Shown one piece after another: positions 55,827 to 57,400 of a DNA stretch of 57,400 bases (its first letter is position 1; every line of letters begins with the position of its first letter). A model generated the notes under the pieces. That model saw nothing but the letters and a program-made list of their open reading frames with translations. It was not told where the DNA came from and did no database searches. The DNA comes from Acidithrix ferrooxidans (GTDB taxonomy: Bacteria > Actinomycetota > Acidimicrobiia > Acidimicrobiales > Acidimicrobiaceae). Made by a program: the position numbers and the translations under genes. Location of the stretch: the NCBI RefSeq assembly GCF_000949295.1, contig NZ_JXYS01000070.1, positions 34-57,433 of the forward strand, read 5' to 3'.

Positions 55827-55903
55827 TATCAACAATTCTAAGCAAAATCCAAAGGGCTGTTTTGTCAATTAGTACCAGTTCCTTGTAAGAGCCCGTGGTC
55901 CCA

Positions 55904-55953
55904 GATCATTGGAGTGTGCCGAAAAGTGAAGCTTTTTGCGCACTCCAATGATC
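55904..55953. repeat. Hairpin with 13-bp perfect arms (GATCATTG type)
   Basis: The arms GATCATTGGAGTG (55904-55916) and CACTCCAATGATC (55941-55953) are perfect; pairing continues inward with GAAAAG against CTTTTT. There is no T run on either side. Its GATCATTG ends resemble those of the hairpin at 50375-50425. The surrounding stretch 55733-56119 holds no gene. Confidence 0.7.
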
Positions 55954-56119
55954 GCCAATTGTCGATTGGGTAGCAATGCTCGTAAATATCGTGCCTCGTG
56001 GTGTGCCATTGGGCAATGGCTTGACTTAAGTGCTTATTTTTATTGATAATTGCTTTATGCCGAGCTAGGTGGCTCCGTTTGCCATCTCTCCGCAAAAGAC
56101 TATTTCTGAATTAAAAGTT

Positions 56120-56440
56120 TCAAATGGCGCGAACTCGTACCGACGTTCCATATGCACAGATTTCAGTTCCCATGTTTGCCATTTCACAGGTGTCAAAGCG
56201 GAATGCAATTACTGCGTTGCCGCCTTTGGCCTCGGCTTCCTCAATCATACGCGACATGGCTTCGTTTCTGCTTTCGGTAAGATTTTTGGTGAGTCCCTTC
56301 AATTCTCCACCCACGATTGATTTGAGACCAGCTCCAAATTGTGAACCAATATTTCGCGAACGGACTGTCAGACCAAATACCTCTCCCAGTACCTCATCGA
56401 TCTCGTATCCAGGCAGATCATTCATGGTGGTTACAAGCAT
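56120..56440 (-). CDS. YbjQ (UPF0145) family protein
   Basis: A 106-residue protein of the YbjQ family, also called a heavy-metal-binding domain family: an early EVLGEVFGLTVRSRNI, a middle GGELKGLTKNLTESRNEAM, and the end AKGGNAVIAFRFDTCE. Members form a pentamer-like fold with unknown function. The ATG has GAAGG 8 bases upstream. It stands alone between the G+C-rich row and the transposase. Confidence 0.87.
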   Translation of the reverse strand: MLVTTMNDLPGYEIDEVLGEVFGLTVRSRNIGSQFGAGLKSIVGGELKGLTKNLTESRNEAMSRMIEEAEAKGGNAVIAFRFDTCEMANMGTEICAYGTSVRVRAI

Positions 56441-56617
56441 CTTTACCTTCTTAAGTTGTGTCTTAGTCCACTTGTCTTATAATTTAGCCCTAAAAATTCT
56501 CACTGCGCACTGAAGATTGGCAATTTAATACATACTTATCAAGTTTCGTAAGTTTCGCCTCCACCGAGACCAGATTGGAGCTAATCTTTAGTAGAACAGA
56601 TGTTCGATAAAGGAGGC

Positions 56618-57400
56618 ATGGTGGATATCTCAGGCTTTATGGTACGCTTCGCTTCAGAGGAAGCATGTGAAGATCATTTGATCAAATTGCGGTGGAAAGA
56701 GGGATTTAGATGCCCAAAGTGTGACTCTGACCAGTTTACCTTAATCAGGCCAAACCATCGAAGAAATGCAGCATCTCGAGCTCCACTTTTTCAATGTAAA
56801 TCTTGTCACCGTCAAACTAGCGTTACCTCCGGAACCATCTTCCATCGAAGCCATATCTCTTTATCCAAGTGGTTCTCCGCTATCTATCTATTGTCCAACG
56901 ACAAGCGTGGTCTTTCGGCTACTACCATTGCTAAATTCGTTCAAGTATCTTATTCGACTGGCTGGTTGATGCTAAATAAGCTACGAAAAGCAATGGCTGA
57001 CCGAAATGGTTTATATAAACTTGGAGGAAACGTCCAGGTAGATGAGTTCTTTTTAGGTGGTGAGAGCCATGGCGAAGGCAGAAGAGGAAAGGGAACAAAA
57101 CAAACCAATGTCCTAATTGGAGTGTCGATTAGCAATGGTGCTCCTACTCATTGCTTCATGGAAGTAATCAAAGATACCACTGCTAAATCATTCAAAGATG
57201 TTTTTGTGAGACGTTTAGATTCCGATACCAAGCTGATAAGTGATGGTAACCCAAGTTACGGGGTATGTGCTCGAGACCTTGGACTAGCGCACTGGTTCAC
57301 TCTATCCAAAGACGAACAAGCACATGTAACATTCAAATGGCTCAACATCCTGATAGGGAACTGCAAGAAATTTATCGACGGAACATACCACGGACGTGAG
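56618..57400 (+). mobile_element. IS1595-family (ISXO2-like) transposase, cut by the window end
   Basis: From ATG 56618, with AAAGGAGG directly upstream, the frame is open for 261 codons to the end of the window. It shows a zinc-ribbon start, CPKCDSDQF then CKSCHRQTS (about 33-70), and the catalytic ISXO2-like domain, with VDEFFLGGE (the first Asp) and LISDGNPSYG (the second Asp) near 206-215. The final Glu region is partly at the edge. No lesion is visible, so the element may be active. A dead relative lies at 50548-50910. Confidence 0.9.

Overview
The window looks like a chromosomal segment of a moderate-G+C actinobacterium. A complete-looking set of late menaquinone genes, a GTP-type PEP carboxykinase, a protein of the mycothiol-dependent nitroreductase (Rv2466c) type, an actinobacterial-style two-component system and frequent GTG/TTG starts all point to Actinomycetota. 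The gene mix and the sparse, non-operonic layout would suit an acidophilic member of Acidimicrobiia, but that placement is inference from gene content and was not tested.

Layout. Position 1-500 holds the tail of an IS1634-type transposase. Menaquinone genes come in two blocks: menE/menB/menA (1141-4346) and menH/menD (17931-20687). Between them lie about 4.7 kb of decayed DNA with a dead divergent IS605-type tnpA/tnpB pair and two small putative membrane proteins, then a zinc alcohol dehydrogenase, a fused electron transfer flavoprotein (EtfB-EtfA in one chain), a GDT1/TMEM165-like transporter and a two-component system. After menD come tyrS, a HIT protein, a flavin reductase, RNase D, two small conserved proteins, and a hydrolase plus membrane-anchored MurF-like ligase facing a D-Ala-D-Ala-ligase-like protein. 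Positions 30477-36511 carry a PH/SHOCT membrane protein, a methyltransferase, an alpha-methylacyl-CoA racemase, a Rieske oxygenase and an NCS1 permease. Then follow an orphan TraG/VirD4-like ATPase, a TRIC-type channel, a CMD-family protein, an orphan anaerobic sulfatase-maturase-like radical SAM enzyme with a SEC-C tail, a stand-alone AsnC ligand domain, a MaoC-type hydratase coupled to a DUF5522 protein, thiL and pckG.

The right end (50.1-57.4 kb) is accessory. It holds a dead IS1595-family transposase, a CsbD-type small protein with a 23-residue membrane peptide, a broken GAF-domain regulator, a TetR / peroxiredoxin-like / Rv2466c-like / haloacid dehalogenase cassette that looks richer in G+C than its surroundings, a YbjQ protein, and an intact IS1595-family transposase running off the edge.

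The window combines core respiratory metabolism (menaquinone, ETF, PEPCK) with gene-poor stretches full of transposon debris. Two recurrent patterns are not explained by genes: tandem duplications of 13-17 bp in intergenic DNA, several at or just after stop codons, and large perfect inverted repeats in intergenic DNA. No tRNA, rRNA or CRISPR array was recognised.
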